From: Platanthera guangdongensis
Taxonomy: Eukaryota > Streptophyta > Magnoliopsida > Asparagales > Orchidaceae
Reading direction: 5' to 3'
Assembly (NCBI GenBank): GCA_039583875.1
Contig: CM077162.1
Span: forward strand, 55,579,675 to 55,643,674
Length of the DNA stretch: 64,000 bases
Part shown: one piece after another, positions 44,110-55,814 of the stretch
Layout of the letters: every line of letters starts with the position of its first letter
How positions within the stretch are numbered: the first letter of the stretch is position 1
Program-made: the position numbers and the translations under genes
The notes under the pieces: generated by a model
What the model was told of the DNA's origin: nothing
Seen by the model: only the letters and a program-made list of their open reading frames with translations
Databases searched by the model: none

Positions 44110-45035
44110 AGTTATAGGGTCTGTTCGGCTGGAGGTGGCGACAAACCTTTGTTCGTTCGTGGCTCAGGAGTACCGTGGTCTTTTTGAGTGAAGTGGTGAG
44201 GAACTTTTGTGCGTTCACACTTTAGGAGGACCAAAGTCCTTCTAGGTGGAGGTGGCAAAGAACTTTTATTAATTCGTTCGCGCCTTAGGAGGACCGGAGT
44301 CCGTCTAGGTGGTGGTGGCAAAAAACAATTGTTTGTTCACTTCTTAAGAGGACCAAGGTCCATTTAGGTGGAGGTGGCAAAAAATCTTTGTTCATTCGCG
44401 CCTTAAAAGGACCGGGGTCCATCCAAGTCGAGGTGGCCAGCGAAGAACATTTATTCATTCACGCCTCAGGAGAACCGGGGTCCGTCCAAGTAGAGGTGGT
44501 GAAAATACTTTGTTTGTTCACACCTTAGAAGGATCGAGGTCTGTCAAATTGGAGGTGACGAATAAACTTTGTTCATTCTCTCCTTAGGAGTATCGAGGTC
44601 TATCCACGTGGAGGTGGTGAAGAACCTCTGTTCGTTTGCGCCTTAGGAAGACTGGAGTCCATTCATATGGAGGTGGCGAAGAACCTTTATTCATTTGCAT
44701 CTTAGGAGGACTAAGGTGCGTCCAAGGGCAGGTGGCGAAGAAACTTTATTCGTTCGCTACTTTATTTGTTTGCTCCTTAGGAGGATCGAGGTCCGTCCAG
44801 GTTGAGGTGGCGAAGAACCTTTGTTCGTTCGTGCCTCAAGAGGACCGAGGTCTGTCTAGTTGGAGGTGACAAAGAACTTTGTTCATTCACGCCTTTGGAG
44901 GATTGGGCTTAGTCCAAGTGGAGGTGGCAAGAATCTTTGTTCATTCGTACCTCATGAGGACTAGGGTTTGTCCAGGTCAAGGTGGCGAAGAGTCTTTGTT
45001 TGTTTGGGCCTTAAGAGGATCAGGGTCCATTCAAT
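44110..45035. repeat. Minisatellite, period about 59-60 bp, about 15 copies
   Basis: The unit is roughly AGGAGGACCGAGGTCCGTCC, then AGGTGGAGGTGGCGAAGAA, then CCTTTGTTCGTTCGCGCCTT. Successive starts are at about 44166, 44224, 44289, 44346, 44405, 44467, 44527, 44586, 44645, 44704, 44778, 44838, 44897, 44955 and 45012. Copies differ by 15-30%, so the array is old. It ends about 50 bp before the G3 LTR. Frames of 20-residue period are by-products. Confidence 0.9.
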
Positions 45036-45087
45036 CGAGATACCCCGAGACGTGGGGCTAAGATGCCCTGCAGCGTGGGAGCGAGAT

Positions 45088-48000
45088 TGTCACAACCTGC
45101 ATTTTCACCACATATAATAACTTATCAGAGTAATGGAAAATGCGCGTCATGATGCCACGTCAGCAGGGGATAACTGCGGATGCTCAGGCAAACACCTACT
45201 TAATCATGAAGAAAGATTCTTCAAGTTATTTTAAGGTAAAATCAGTTTGAGTGCAGTAGTTAGTCGTATCTCTCGCCTTAGTGACCCATCTAGCCCTCAA
45301 ATCAAAATATAATTATACGCTGCGGAATATACTTGTTTAGATTAACTCCAACATCCTACATGAGTATAAACGTCCCCAAAATACAACTCATGCTATGCAA
45401 GGCCCTAAATTTATAAAAGTAGTAAAGACAACTTTTACGGTCAATAAATATAACAAGTTAGAGTTTTAAATTATGCAATGCATGAAGTAATAGTAGTAGA
45501 TTTTATACTTGAAAATACCTAACATGCATTCCTAGCATAAATCCTCCCAGAGAGCAAGTAATCCACATCCACATATAGAAAACTAAGCAGCTAGGAAGTA
45601 TCTGAAAATAACAATTCTGTGGGCGTCAATAAACTGACACGAACCCACGTATAGCAAAGTATGTCTGCACCAGTAAAACAAAATAAGCAACAAACTAACT
45701 CGCTAAGACGAGGCAACAACCACAACCAACACTGCCACCCAGAAACTCTGAAACCAGCTCTGCTAACTGCTACTGCTCTGAACCTGAGGCATTGCAAAGA
45801 CAGAACACCTCAGCAAGAAGGTACAAATGGTGGCAGAAAAAAAATAAGCCAAAATAAATAAAGGTCAAAAGGGGTACCAACCCAAGACCAAAAGCACTAA
45901 AGTAAAGTACAAAAAAAATAGGGCATCAACAGGAAAAGAACTCTTACGTGATTCGTCACGTTCAACAAGAGTACACCGGATGCACGATGCTATAAGGTTA
46001 CAGCAAGAATAAATCATAAGGAAAAAGTACAAAACATTTATTAGGCACCTGTTGTCGACTCTACTCAAAAACACGGGCGAGGTGGTCACTCAACTGGACA
46101 CACACTCACGAATATAATATCCGTCTAACTACGAGGGAGTCTCATACTCTCCAACATACACCGTAGATGCCCAAAAACCTGGTAGACTTCCACAAGGTAC
46201 TAATAAAGGAATCAAACATTGCTGAGGTGGTTTCGTCCACTAACTCCCGCTATCAAGAAAACCACAAATAGAACCACCACATATATCTCGAGATTTGGCT
46301 CGTTAGATCCAACTTGACATTTCTAGATTCAAGACGTGGTTGATCAACCTTTAGGAACAATTTACCATCCTAGATAAACTCTAATACGTTCAATAACGAT
46401 AGATAAGGCGTTTAAAGCCATCAATAAGACACTTCAAGAACGATTAAATATATCCTGACAAGATCGAGTTCACCAAGACAAAATCTTACAACATCAAGTG
46501 GTCATCAAGAAGGTTAATCATGACAATAAATTGTAAGACAAAGTGCAAAAAATTTTAAAGAACATAAAAACTTAGCCGTTACCATCAAATCGGACAAGGA
46601 GAAACGAGGGGAAACCACCACTTGCCTTGGTTTTACCGGAAAAGTTCTCCAATTCACTCCACGTCGCAGATCGGGGCGAAAGAAGATGGGGGAAGTTGAA
46701 ATCTGGACAAAATGACCGAAATAGAGGTTATGGTGGAAAAACCCTAACGAGAAAACTCAAGAAACTGGATAAGTTTTACCACGATGGTGTAGCTCTCGAC
46801 GAGAGCTTTCCAGATCTATACTCGGTTGAAGATTTCGAGCACCGGAGCACCGTCGGCGGCCACCAGAAGATTCACGAACGGCTTACTCTCTCTCGCCTAC
46901 GTCTCTCTGGTTCGGTTCAGAATTTTGGAGAAGATGAAGTTTTTTTCTCTAATTATCCTAAGTTATAAGAGTATATATATGTAATTATAAAAAAACGTAT
47001 TGTTTATGAGCTGATACAGGAAAACCATAAATATAGGTCTACGATGGCTTCAAATTATAAAGTGCCCAACATAAAAGTTGTAGATCTCGTCGAGACGAAC
47101 AAATGTCATGTTAACTAGTTTTTCATACGGCACCGTTTTGACCCTCAAAATGGTACCCGAACGTAAACAACAGAGGACGACTCGAGATGAACAAGGTTAC
47201 TCGAGAATGAAAGTAGAGTACTCGAGAGGAACGTAAAATACTCGAGTAAAATCAATAGTACTCGACTAGAAATCAACAGTACGGCTTATACACGAGCAGT
47301 TTTGCGGAAATCGAAAATAGAGGCTTAGGATGACTTTAAATCAAAAGTGCCCCCCATTAAAGTTGTTGATCTCGTCGAGGCGAACAAATTCCATGTTAAC
47401 CACTTTTCCATACGACATAGTTTTGACTTTCAAAACAGTACTCGAACGCAAACTGCAATGGACTACTCGGGATGAAAGAACAGTACTCGAGACGAGAATA
47501 CCGGTACTCAAGAAGCAGAATAACATTACTCGTGAGGCAAAAATAAATCACTCGAGTAAATTTTGCATGAACAGGATGATCTACATGAGAGTAGGAAATT
47601 TACTCGAGTAGAAATTTCCATGAACAGTACCTCTCACTCGAGAAGCAGGAACATTCACACGAGAAGCAGGAAAAATTTACTCGAGGACTCGAGCAGAATA
47701 AAAACACTCGAGTAACAATTGCATGAAAATCAATTCTTTGCAAATATATCTTTTTGATCAAACTATACGAATGAATAGTATTTTTCATTTTTGAATAGTA
47801 ATTTAATATTAAAATATTCATATTTTATATTTTTGAATAAGAAATACGAGATCAAAACGGAGGCTCAAACGCGTGCCAAATTAAATGAAATTCGCATCGT
47901 AAGCGAACACTGACGCTACGAACGCAACGGCGAAGTCAAAACCAAAATCCGACGAGCCATTCTCGAGATATAAATTTTCAAATTTTATGACGAACATAAA

Positions 48001-48265
48001 TTCCACAAAACTTCAGAAAATCGCCGAGGCCCAAATATCGCTCGGATCGCGACGAAACTTGACGAGCAAGTCCAAAATTACTTAACTTAAATTCCAAACG
48101 CAAAATTTCCCCATTACAATAAGACTTCGGCCGACTCGACCGCACGGAAGCGAAAATACCTTAACGGCATTGCGTCGTCAACTCGACGTTAAAAGTAACG
48201 TCACGACGTCATAAATATGATGATACTCATTCAAATAAAATCATCGAAAAATTGGGGGCGTTACA
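45088..48265 (-). repeat. G3 3' LTR
   Basis: 3178 bp, plus strand TGTCACAACC...GGGCGTTACA. The part near the 48265 end holds many CTCGAG/ACTCGAG words (47180-47720) in repeated sequence about 180 bp apart (GGCTTAGGATGACTTTAAATC-like lines at about 47040 and 47320). On minus, ATG-GTAACGG occurs at 46585-46577. No gene. Open frames at 45661-46089 and 46627-46968 lie within the LTR and lack domains. Confidence 0.85.
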
Positions 48266-48283
48266 GTCACTCCCCCTAAAAAG
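48266..48283 (-). promoter_or_regulatory. G3 polypurine tract
   Basis: The minus strand reads CTTTTTAGGGGGAGTGAC, ending at the LTR start at 48265. Confidence 0.85.
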
Positions 48284-48379
48284 AAGTTTCGTCCTGAAAC
48301 TTAACACAACTCCAAAACCAAACCAAAACGATAAAATCAAACATGACTGAAAACATAAAGACATACCCGAAACTAAGAG

Positions 48380-49733
48380 AAGAGGTGCAGATGAGATTCC
48401 CTCATCGCCGATTCCAATTCCCACATCGCGCTATCGACGTCTTGATTTCTCCAAAGAATCTTGACCATGGGGATGGTCTTTCTTCGCAACATACGCTCTT
48501 GAGAATCCAGAATACGAACAGGTTCTTCCACATACATAAGGTTGGGCTGAATCTAGTGCATCGAGTCATGGACTTGATGATCATTACGAACACACTTCCG
48601 CAACTGGCTCACATGAAACACATCATGGACACCAGGGAAGGAGGCAGACAACTCCAGCCTATACGCTGAAACTCCGTCGCGTTCAAGAATCTGAAAAGGT
48701 CCCACGTACCAGGGGTCTAACTTATGGTTCCTTCCAAACCTTTTAACGCCAGACATCGGAGAAACCTTCAGAAAATCCAAGTCTCCAACGACAAACTCCA
48801 GATAGACCCTTCGTTGATTAACATACTTCTCATAGCGCTCTTGAGCCACACGGAGCTTTTCTCGAATATGAGTCACAGCACAATTCATCTCATCAAGGGC
48901 TTCCGGACCTAGCAACGGTCTCTCACCAACTTCGGCCCAAAACAAAGAAGTTCTACAATGCCTCCCATATAAGGCCTCAAACGGGGTCATCTGTAGACTC
49001 TCTTGATAATTATTATTATACGCAAACTCCATGAGTCTGAGACGCTCGTCCCAAGCACCACCATGATCCAAAATATAACACCTTATCATATCTTCTACGA
49101 TCTGATTTACCCTTTCCGTCTGACCATTTTTTTGCAGATGATAGGCGGTGGAATATCTTAAATCGGTACCTAACCCCTCCTGTAAACTCTTCCAAAAGTG
49201 AGACGTAAATCTGAAGTCTCGATCTGATACAATGCTAACAGGCACTCCATGTAATCTGATGACCTCTTCAAGATATAGCTCAGCTATCTTCTTTATCCAA
49301 TACCCAATCTTAAACGGAAAAAAAGTGAGCACACTTTGTCAATCTATCGACTATCACCCAATCAGAGTCGTGCCCACGGGGAGATTTTGGTAAACCGGTG
49401 ATGAAATCCATTGAAATACTCTTCCATTTCCAACTTGGAATATCAAGCGGTGTCAATTTACCACTAGGCCTTCTATGATCAGCCTTACCACGCTGACACG
49501 TATAATATTCTGATACAAACTTCACGATATCATTCTTCATCCCTGACCACCAAACAATTTGCTTTAAATCTTTATATATCTTTGGAACCAGGGTGACAGA
49601 CTACACTGGAACCATGGGCTTCAGCACAGATCTTAGCTCGAATATCGCCAAAGTCGGGGACGCAAAATCTACCCCGATACCTCAAGGTATCGAATTCATC
49701 CAAAGAGAAATCTGGTAGCTCCCCCTTCACAGT
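48380..49733 (-). pseudogene. G3 integrase, two frames
   Basis: 49540-49310 has YYTCQRGKADHRRPSGKL and SISMDFITGLPKSPRGHD (first catalytic Asp intact). 49332-48553 is a 259-codon frame with SDRDFRFTSHFW (second Asp intact), a Glu region NGQTERVNQIVEDMI and YNNNYQESLQMTPFEALYGR. It continues with the C-terminal YVGPFQILERDGVSAYRLELS...HDVFHVSQLRKC. A frameshift near 48555 precedes the usual tail (VRILDSQE...). HPQTDGQ has become HLQKNGQ. Catalytic DDE residues survive here, unlike in G1 and G2. Confidence 0.85.
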
Positions 49734-50414
49734 TCAATTCCGTAGGTGCAACAAATCAGGATCATCCTTCTGATGTGCTCGAGTAAGGGAAATCCAAGAG
49801 GGTTCTTCTGCTTCCAAACTAGCAGGCACAGTACAACTCCCAACCTCAATATCCATCAACAAGAATTCTTCTACCAAGGACTGTACCGACAGATTAAAAA
49901 TTTTAGCTGTCTTTCTACTTAAAGCATTGGCTACTACGTTAGCCTTTCCTGGATGATAAAGAATTTCCACTTCATAATCAGCCACATATTCTAACCACCG
50001 ATACTGGCGCAGATTTAATTCCTTCTGAGTGAAGACGTACTTCAAACTCTTGTGGTCCGTATAGATCTTGCACAGTGTAATATACAATAAGTGTCGCCAC
50101 ATCTTCAGCGCATAAATTACGGCAGCAAACACCAAATCGTGCGTAGGATAGTTTCTCTCGTGAATCTTTAGTTGCCTCGATCCATACGTAATCACCTTAC
50201 CATCTTGCATTAAAATACAACCAAGTCCGATGTGTGATGCATCAACATGCACGGCATACTCAACTCCTTCAGTAGGTAAGGTCAAAATTGGAGCAGTACA
50301 TAATCTCTTCTTCAACTCTTGAAAGGCTTCTTCACACTTATCACTCCAAATGAATGCAGTATTCTTCTGAGTAAGTCTAGTTAGAGGAGAAGACAACACA
50401 GAAAACCCTTCCAC
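49734..50414 (-). pseudogene. G3 RT thumb and RNase H
   Basis: Open for 226 codons: SSPLTRLTQKNTAFIWSDKCEEAF, then RNase H ([74 protein letters not shown] where the family has ADALS, so a catalytic Asp is Asn). Linked to RT at 50481 across one stop. Confidence 0.85.
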
Positions 50415-50480
50415 GAATCTTCTATAATAGCCAGCCAGACCTAAGAAGCTCCTAATCTCCTTAGGTGAAGATGGTCTCTC

Positions 50481-51121
50481 TCATTCCATCACAGCAGAAA
50501 TCTTGGTCGGGTCTACAGAAATACCGTCCTTTCTTACAACATGACCTAGAAAGGACACCTGAGGTAGCCAGAACTCACACTTGCTCAAATTCGCATATAA
50601 CTTATGCTCCCTCAGGGTGGACAAAACCAAACGCAAATGTTGAGTATGCTCCTCAACATTGCGGGAATACACCAAGACATCATCTATAAACATAATAACG
50701 AATCGGTCCAAGAAATCCTTAAACACCATATTCATCAAATCCATGAAAGTAGAGGGTACATTGGTTAAACCGAAAGACATCACCAAAAATTCATAATGTC
50801 CATGCCGCGAACGGAAGAGGTTCGTGGAATATCTGCCTCATGAATTATCAACTGGTGGTAGCCTGAGCGAAGATCGATCTTTGAAATTACTGAGCTACCA
50901 TGCAACTGATCGAACAGATCATCAATCCTTGGCAGGGGATATCTATTCTTAACGGTCACCTTATTCAATTCCATATAATCGATGCAAAGCCTCATCGATC
51001 CATCCTTCTTCTTTACAAACAAAACCGGAGCACCCCATAGAGAAGAACTTGGTCTAATAAAACCATACCGCAACAACTCATCGAGCTGAGTACGTAACTC
51101 ATCCAACTCACGTGGAGCCAT
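50481..51121 (-). pseudogene. G3 reverse transcriptase, one frameshift
   Basis: 51121-50780 has [48 protein letters not shown] and [12 protein letters not shown]. After a frameshift near 50785, 50786-50481 has [17 protein letters not shown] and the catalytic [12 protein letters not shown]. The FIDD motif is intact. The upstream neighbour is gag with no protease between. Confidence 0.85.
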
Positions 51122-51129
51122 AGGGTCAC

Positions 51130-52241
51130 ATCATGACCCTTCCTTGCACGAAGATTTCTAGTGTCCCTTCTGCCCGCACTAGAAGCAAGTCCTTTCTTTC
51201 ATCCAGCAACGACTCACATCATGATCCTTCCTTACACAGAATGAGCACACTAGCTCTCCCTTAGGTGCACCTTGGATAGCATGCACCTGCTGCTACTTCA
51301 GGGTGGCAGTCCTCTTGAAATACCTTTTGTAAGGGTGTCCAGGATGACCACAGAAGCTACACACTTCCTTACTTTTCTTCTTCGAAGAAGGGCCAGATGC
51401 CCTGGAGCTACCCTCCTCAACACCTTTCCTTTTTTTCTTTCCTCGTTGCAGCGCTTCGATTCTTGGCATTCACGATCGCCTCGACCTTCAAAGCGGCTTC
51501 CACTGCTTCGGCATAGCTTTCAGCTCGATAAGTGCGTGCCCATTACTAGACATCGCTTCTTAGTCCTCCGAGGAAACGCTTCACTCTACGCTCCTCAGAA
51601 GCTACCAAATTAGGAGCAAACCTACTCAGTTTAATAAACTCAATCTCGTACTCGCTCACGGTGAGTTGTCTCTGCTTCAGATGCAGGAAGTTATTCATCA
51701 GGCGGTCCTACTCGACCGAGGGTAGAAACTTCTTCAGCAACATCTTCTTAAAAGATTCCCAAGAACAGTCTTCCTTCAGACTCTCCCTTTCCCGAATCCC
51801 CAAACTCTTTGCCAGTCCTTTTAACTGATAGGCTGCAAGCATCACCTTCTGGGCTTCTATAATTCCGTAATATGAAAATATCTCCTCGATGGAGATGATC
51901 CAATCATCTAAAATCATAAAGTCGGCACTCCCGTCATAGGTGGGAGGTCCCAACCATTGGAAGTGCAATATGAAATTCATTTCTGGTGGTATCTCCATCG
52001 GGGGCACCAAAGGAGCAGGGGCATCGGGCACGGCTTGGCCCAAGGCAGGCTCTTGAACTAAAGGTTGTTGCGCGGGAGCGGCAGACAACAAAGATTGAAT
52101 TTGCGATTGCATCGCAACTAATTGCCTCGACAAAGCCTCATTGCTCTAACACAGACTCTCGATAATCGCATCACTTTGCACACCTGATGACTCACCCTCC
52201 GACTGGGGAGTCGACCTCGTCGCAGGATGCTTTGGCGGCAT
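51130..52241 (-). pseudogene. G3 gag with CCHC knuckles, broken
   Basis: Starts MPPKHPATRSTPQSEGESSG at 52241, preceded by TTTTTTAG-AA, an acceptor-like site. A stop near 52148 precedes a 141-codon frame (52133-51708) with FQWLGPPTYDGSADFMILDDWI, the capsid start. Downstream are GGLRSDV and the AESYAEAVEAALKVE region. Three knuckle-like motifs follow: VCSFCGHPGHPYKR, CSFCVRKDHDVSRC (complete) and TCF-stop-CGQKGH-stop-KSSC. Then comes a direct join to RT near 51125. Confidence 0.8.
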
Positions 52242-52899
52242 TTCTAAAAAACAAACGGAGAACTCATCAAAATCCTATCTTACAACAAAGCCACATGACT
52301 AGTTCAGACCATACTTAAAAGACACTTGCTCATGCTGCAACTTGATCTGGGATTTTATAATAATGTTATGTCCTACTTAGGATGATATCCTCTCATCTCA
52401 TTGACTCTTGTGCCTATGACATGAATGCATGTATTCTTTACTCTTATTTAAAATCATGTGTATACATATGTCATCATGTAAACCTTAACTTCGCACGAGT
52501 GTATATGTGATGATATGCTATGTATGCAGTGCTATGCATTCTAGAAAGGCCTTAATGCATGCATGAGCGGCGTACACATGAAATGTTATGCATCCCATAG
52601 TACATAACATCGCATGCAATGAGAAAATAAAACATGCTAATGGGCACCCATATGATTATTGTTATGCATCCCATAGTACATAACTGTCACATGTTACCAC
52701 CTATGGTGGATCCATATACAGACACATATTATGCATCCCATACTACATAATATGCCTCGTATACTTCTTATCATGCTATGAGTATAGTGACTATGCTTCA
52801 GCTAAGACGTACTGATGACACATCGGTGTGTGTATGAAATGTCACTAAACAACTAACACTAATAAGGAAAGGTTGCCCGACCAATTATCAAGCAACCTG
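52242..52899 (-). other. G3 leader (between primer site and gag), no gene
   Basis: 658 bp of AT-rich leader. Three copies of a 22-bp unit lie at 52586-52607, 52662-52683 and 52729-52750. Each starts TTATGCATCCCATA and ends ACATAA, so the outer TTATG/CATAA are inverted. GTATATGTGATGATATGC-type words surround them. Confidence 0.8.
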
Positions 52900-52911
52900 G
52901 CTCTGATACCA
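52900..52911 (-). promoter_or_regulatory. G3 primer-binding site
   Basis: The minus strand reads TGGTATCAGAGC (initiator Met), 2 nt from the LTR at 52914. Confidence 0.9.
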
Positions 52912-53392
52912 ACTGTCACAACCCGCATTTTCACTGCATATAATAACTTATCAGAGTAAGGTAAAATGCGTGTCATGATGTCATGTCAGCAGGGGATAAC
53001 TGTGGATGCTCAGGCAAACACCTACTTAATCATGAAGAAATATTCTTTAAGTTATTTTAAGGTAAAATCAGTTTGAGTGCAGTAGTTAGCCGTATCCCTC
53101 GGCTTAGTGGCCCATCTAGTCCACGAATCAAAATATAATTATACGCTGCGGAAAATACTTGTTTAGATTGACTCCAACATCCAACATGAGTATAAACGTC
53201 CCCAAAGGACAACTCATGCTATGCAAGACCCTAAATTTATAATAGTAGTAAAGATAGCTTTTACGGTCGCTAAATATAACAAGTTAGAGTTTTAAATTAT
53301 GCAATGCATGAAGTAATAATAGTAGATTTTATACTTGAAAATACCTAGCATGCATTCCTAGCATAAATCCTCCCAGAGAGCAAGTAATCCAC

Positions 53393-55589
53393 TGTAACGC
53401 CCCGAAACTCAAAAGAGCGACGGGAAGCGTTTTGGGCCAAATTTGGAATTTGGCACGGGGAACACGGCCTGGTACACGGGCGTGTCCCAGGGCATGTCAA
53501 GCTCGAGTCGACGATTTGGCCGTGAGGTCGACGAATTTTGGATTCGACGATCGTCGAGCAGCGAATACGGCCTGAGACACGGGCGTGTCTCAGGGTGTGT
53601 CGAGCTTGTGTCGACGATCGGCCAGGGAAGTCGACATTTTCACTCGACGATGTGTCGAGACAGGGAACACGGCCTAGGATACGGGCGTGTCTAAGGCCGT
53701 GTCGAGTGGTCGACGAACTGCGCTCGACGAAGTGTCGAGACAGTGAACACGTCCTGGAGCCCAGGCGTGTTCGGGTTTGACACGGGCGTGTCAATTAGGA
53801 AACGGGAGTGTCCAAGACCCGTGTGAGTCTCGGGTTGGTGTTGGTCCTGTGTTGATGGGGGAACATGCCCGGGAACACAGGCGTGTACTGTCTGACACGG
53901 GCGTGTCAGGTCGAACACGGGCATGTTTGATGCCCGTGTGTTTTTCGAGACGCGTCGATTTTGACGGCGAACGAGGGGCACGACCCTTGATATGGGCGTG
54001 TCGCAGGCCGTGTTCGGCCCAGGTTTTACATTTCAGCTACGGATCGTAGCTGTTCGTTTCCTTAGTTTGGGATCTGATGGTTGGGGGTTGTTCCTACTGG
54101 GATATACCCGGGATTGGGCCTTTAAAACCCTCATTTCACTTGAGTGGTTCTCTTTCTAAGTCTAGAGAGAGGGGAGAGCAAAGGAGGAAGAAGAAGCCTA
54201 GATCCGGTCACCGGCGGAGCTTCGGTGCTCCAAATCGCGAACCAACTTCGGATCTACGGAGGCAAGGAGAGTGCGGTGCTTTTCATCCGCTTACATTTCC
54301 ATGGCGCCAAGGAAAAATGCTAGGGTAACGATTCTCTACTTGAGCATGTGAAGCTCTACTTCTTTTGCATAGGGAAGCCCGCTCTCGCGAGTTTGCGGTG
54401 AGTTTGAGGCGTTCCTTCGGTTAGACATGAATAGTCCTTGTTGTGTACATGTAGAGTCCGTAATCGAGAATGGATATAGGCATGATGTGTGAAGCCTACC
54501 CGGACAAGTTGGTCTGGATCGGTGATGTTGCATTGCATAAATGGCCGGAGAAGACTTCGTACAATTGGTTGTTTTTCGGGTTTTCTACGCGGTAGATTGC
54601 AGCAGGGAGCCTTGGGGATTAACTCTAAGGTGCACCCGGAAAATTGGGCAGATGCGTGATTCTGCCATCATGGTGGCCTGGGAGCCAACTTGAACATAAC
54701 CGGGTTATGTAAACTGTGTGACGGAAACAGGACTCAGAGAAGTTTGACCCGCGCATATGGCTTAAATTATCGTTGCGATGTGAGCACGGGTTAGGCGGAA
54801 CTGTACCCGTTCTATGTCGTTCGGTGTGAGCCATTGGCATAGATGAGGGTCTTCGGCAGTCTATGACTTAAATTGACGTGACCCATGTCGGGAAGACAAA
54901 ATGCTCATAGTTTGGCCGTCAAAGTGGCGGTGGTGAGACCGGGGTGTCTATGGCTTAAATTGACGTGACATTGACCGGTTCACCGAGAATGTGCCCTGAG
55001 TGCATGGGGCGTGTGGTCGTGCGTGCCAACACCTGTGATGCAATGTATATATATACTGCTTGGTATGCTAATAAAGTGCAGGGAAGGAGCATCGCCGCCC
55101 CGAGTTGGGGGCGGGATCGTTATAATTTGGTCAGCATTGCTGACCGTTGCTTTTGTTTCCCACCGTTGCGGTGGATTGTGCTTGCAGGTGCTGCGGAGCC
55201 GAGCGGTAAATAGCGGGCTAAAGCCCAAGTTGCTGTGCTGGCCCTCGAAGGCCTAATGCTTAGTGTTTTCTTTTATTCATGTATGGCCGGCCTGCATGCC
55301 GAGATTTGAAAAACACTTCTATTTGAGTAAACAATTGTAAAGCTTTAAGGCCATTGTACTTGTGTATTTGTACGTTCATTCCGTGGCTTGTTAGTGGACA
55401 TTCATGCTCGTGTTAGGTTCTTTATTAACGCAACCATTAAAATTGCTTTCGCTAGAATGCTCTGTGTAGGTTGTTGATATTAGTTGGATGGTTTCCATTG
55501 AGTAACCGTCCGGTCTGTCTGTGGTATATGGCATCGGGCCCCGGTCGGACCTACTACTATATGCTATGTGACGGATAGGGGGTGTTATA
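53393..55589 (+). repeat. G2 5' LTR
   Basis: 2197 bp, TGTAACGCCCC...GTTATA (last CA decayed to TA). Palindrome cluster at 53450-54020, with TCGACGATCGTCGA at 53544-53557. TATA-like TTTAAAACC at 54121, CTAGAGAGAGGGGAGAG after it, leader exon at 54301. About 105 bp longer than the 3' LTR, owing to one extra palindrome unit at about 53510-53620. Confidence 0.95.
54301..54324 (+). CDS. Candidate gag leader exon (MAPRKNAR)
   Basis: ATG in strong context (TTCC-ATGGCG) plus seven codons, then the donor GTAACG at 54325. Unspliced reading stops nine codons later. It lies about 180 nt after the TATA-like box, so inside the transcribed part of the LTR. Joined to the acceptor at 55813-55814 it enters the gag frame at GTG ACC AGA without a phase change. 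The same exon at the same place and of the same length is in the 3' LTR (60923-60946), in G1 and in G4. The basic character suits a Gag N-terminus. The splice is inferred, not observed. Confidence 0.55.
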
Positions 55590-55814
55590 ATTTGGTATCA
55601 GACTACTGGTTTCGGTCAGGCTTCAATGAATTCGTGAACGAATTCTTTTTAAGGGGTGGTGAGCACATGTATGTGCGTCATCGTTATAACATCAAAAGAA
55701 CCCATGAATGTCCACTTAAGAATGAAATTACACGTGTTTGAGGAACCTGCATGTTCCTATAATTGCTTTTTACAATTTTGTATGGTCGCTTAACGTTGTT
55801 TTGTACGACTATAG
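54325..55814 (+). other. Candidate intron containing U5 and the primer-binding site
   Basis: 1490 nt from GTAACG to ACTATAG, with a branch-like CTTAAC about 25 nt before the acceptor and a T-rich tract between. It includes the rest of the LTR, the primer site (TTTGGTATCAGA at 55591-55602) and the leader. Removing it would give a gag messenger unable to prime reverse transcription, leaving the unspliced RNA as the genome. Confidence 0.45.

Noticed and set aside
44112..45061. Proline- or valine-rich 20-residue repeat proteins
   Set aside because: Period equals the 60-bp minisatellite and frames are short and broken.
46577..46585. ATG-GTAACGG in the G3 LTR (minus) as a leader exon
   Set aside because: The exon would be a bare ATG and joining it to the AG before gag at 52243 is out of phase; G3 gag has its own ATG at 52241. 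At most a 5' untranslated intron.
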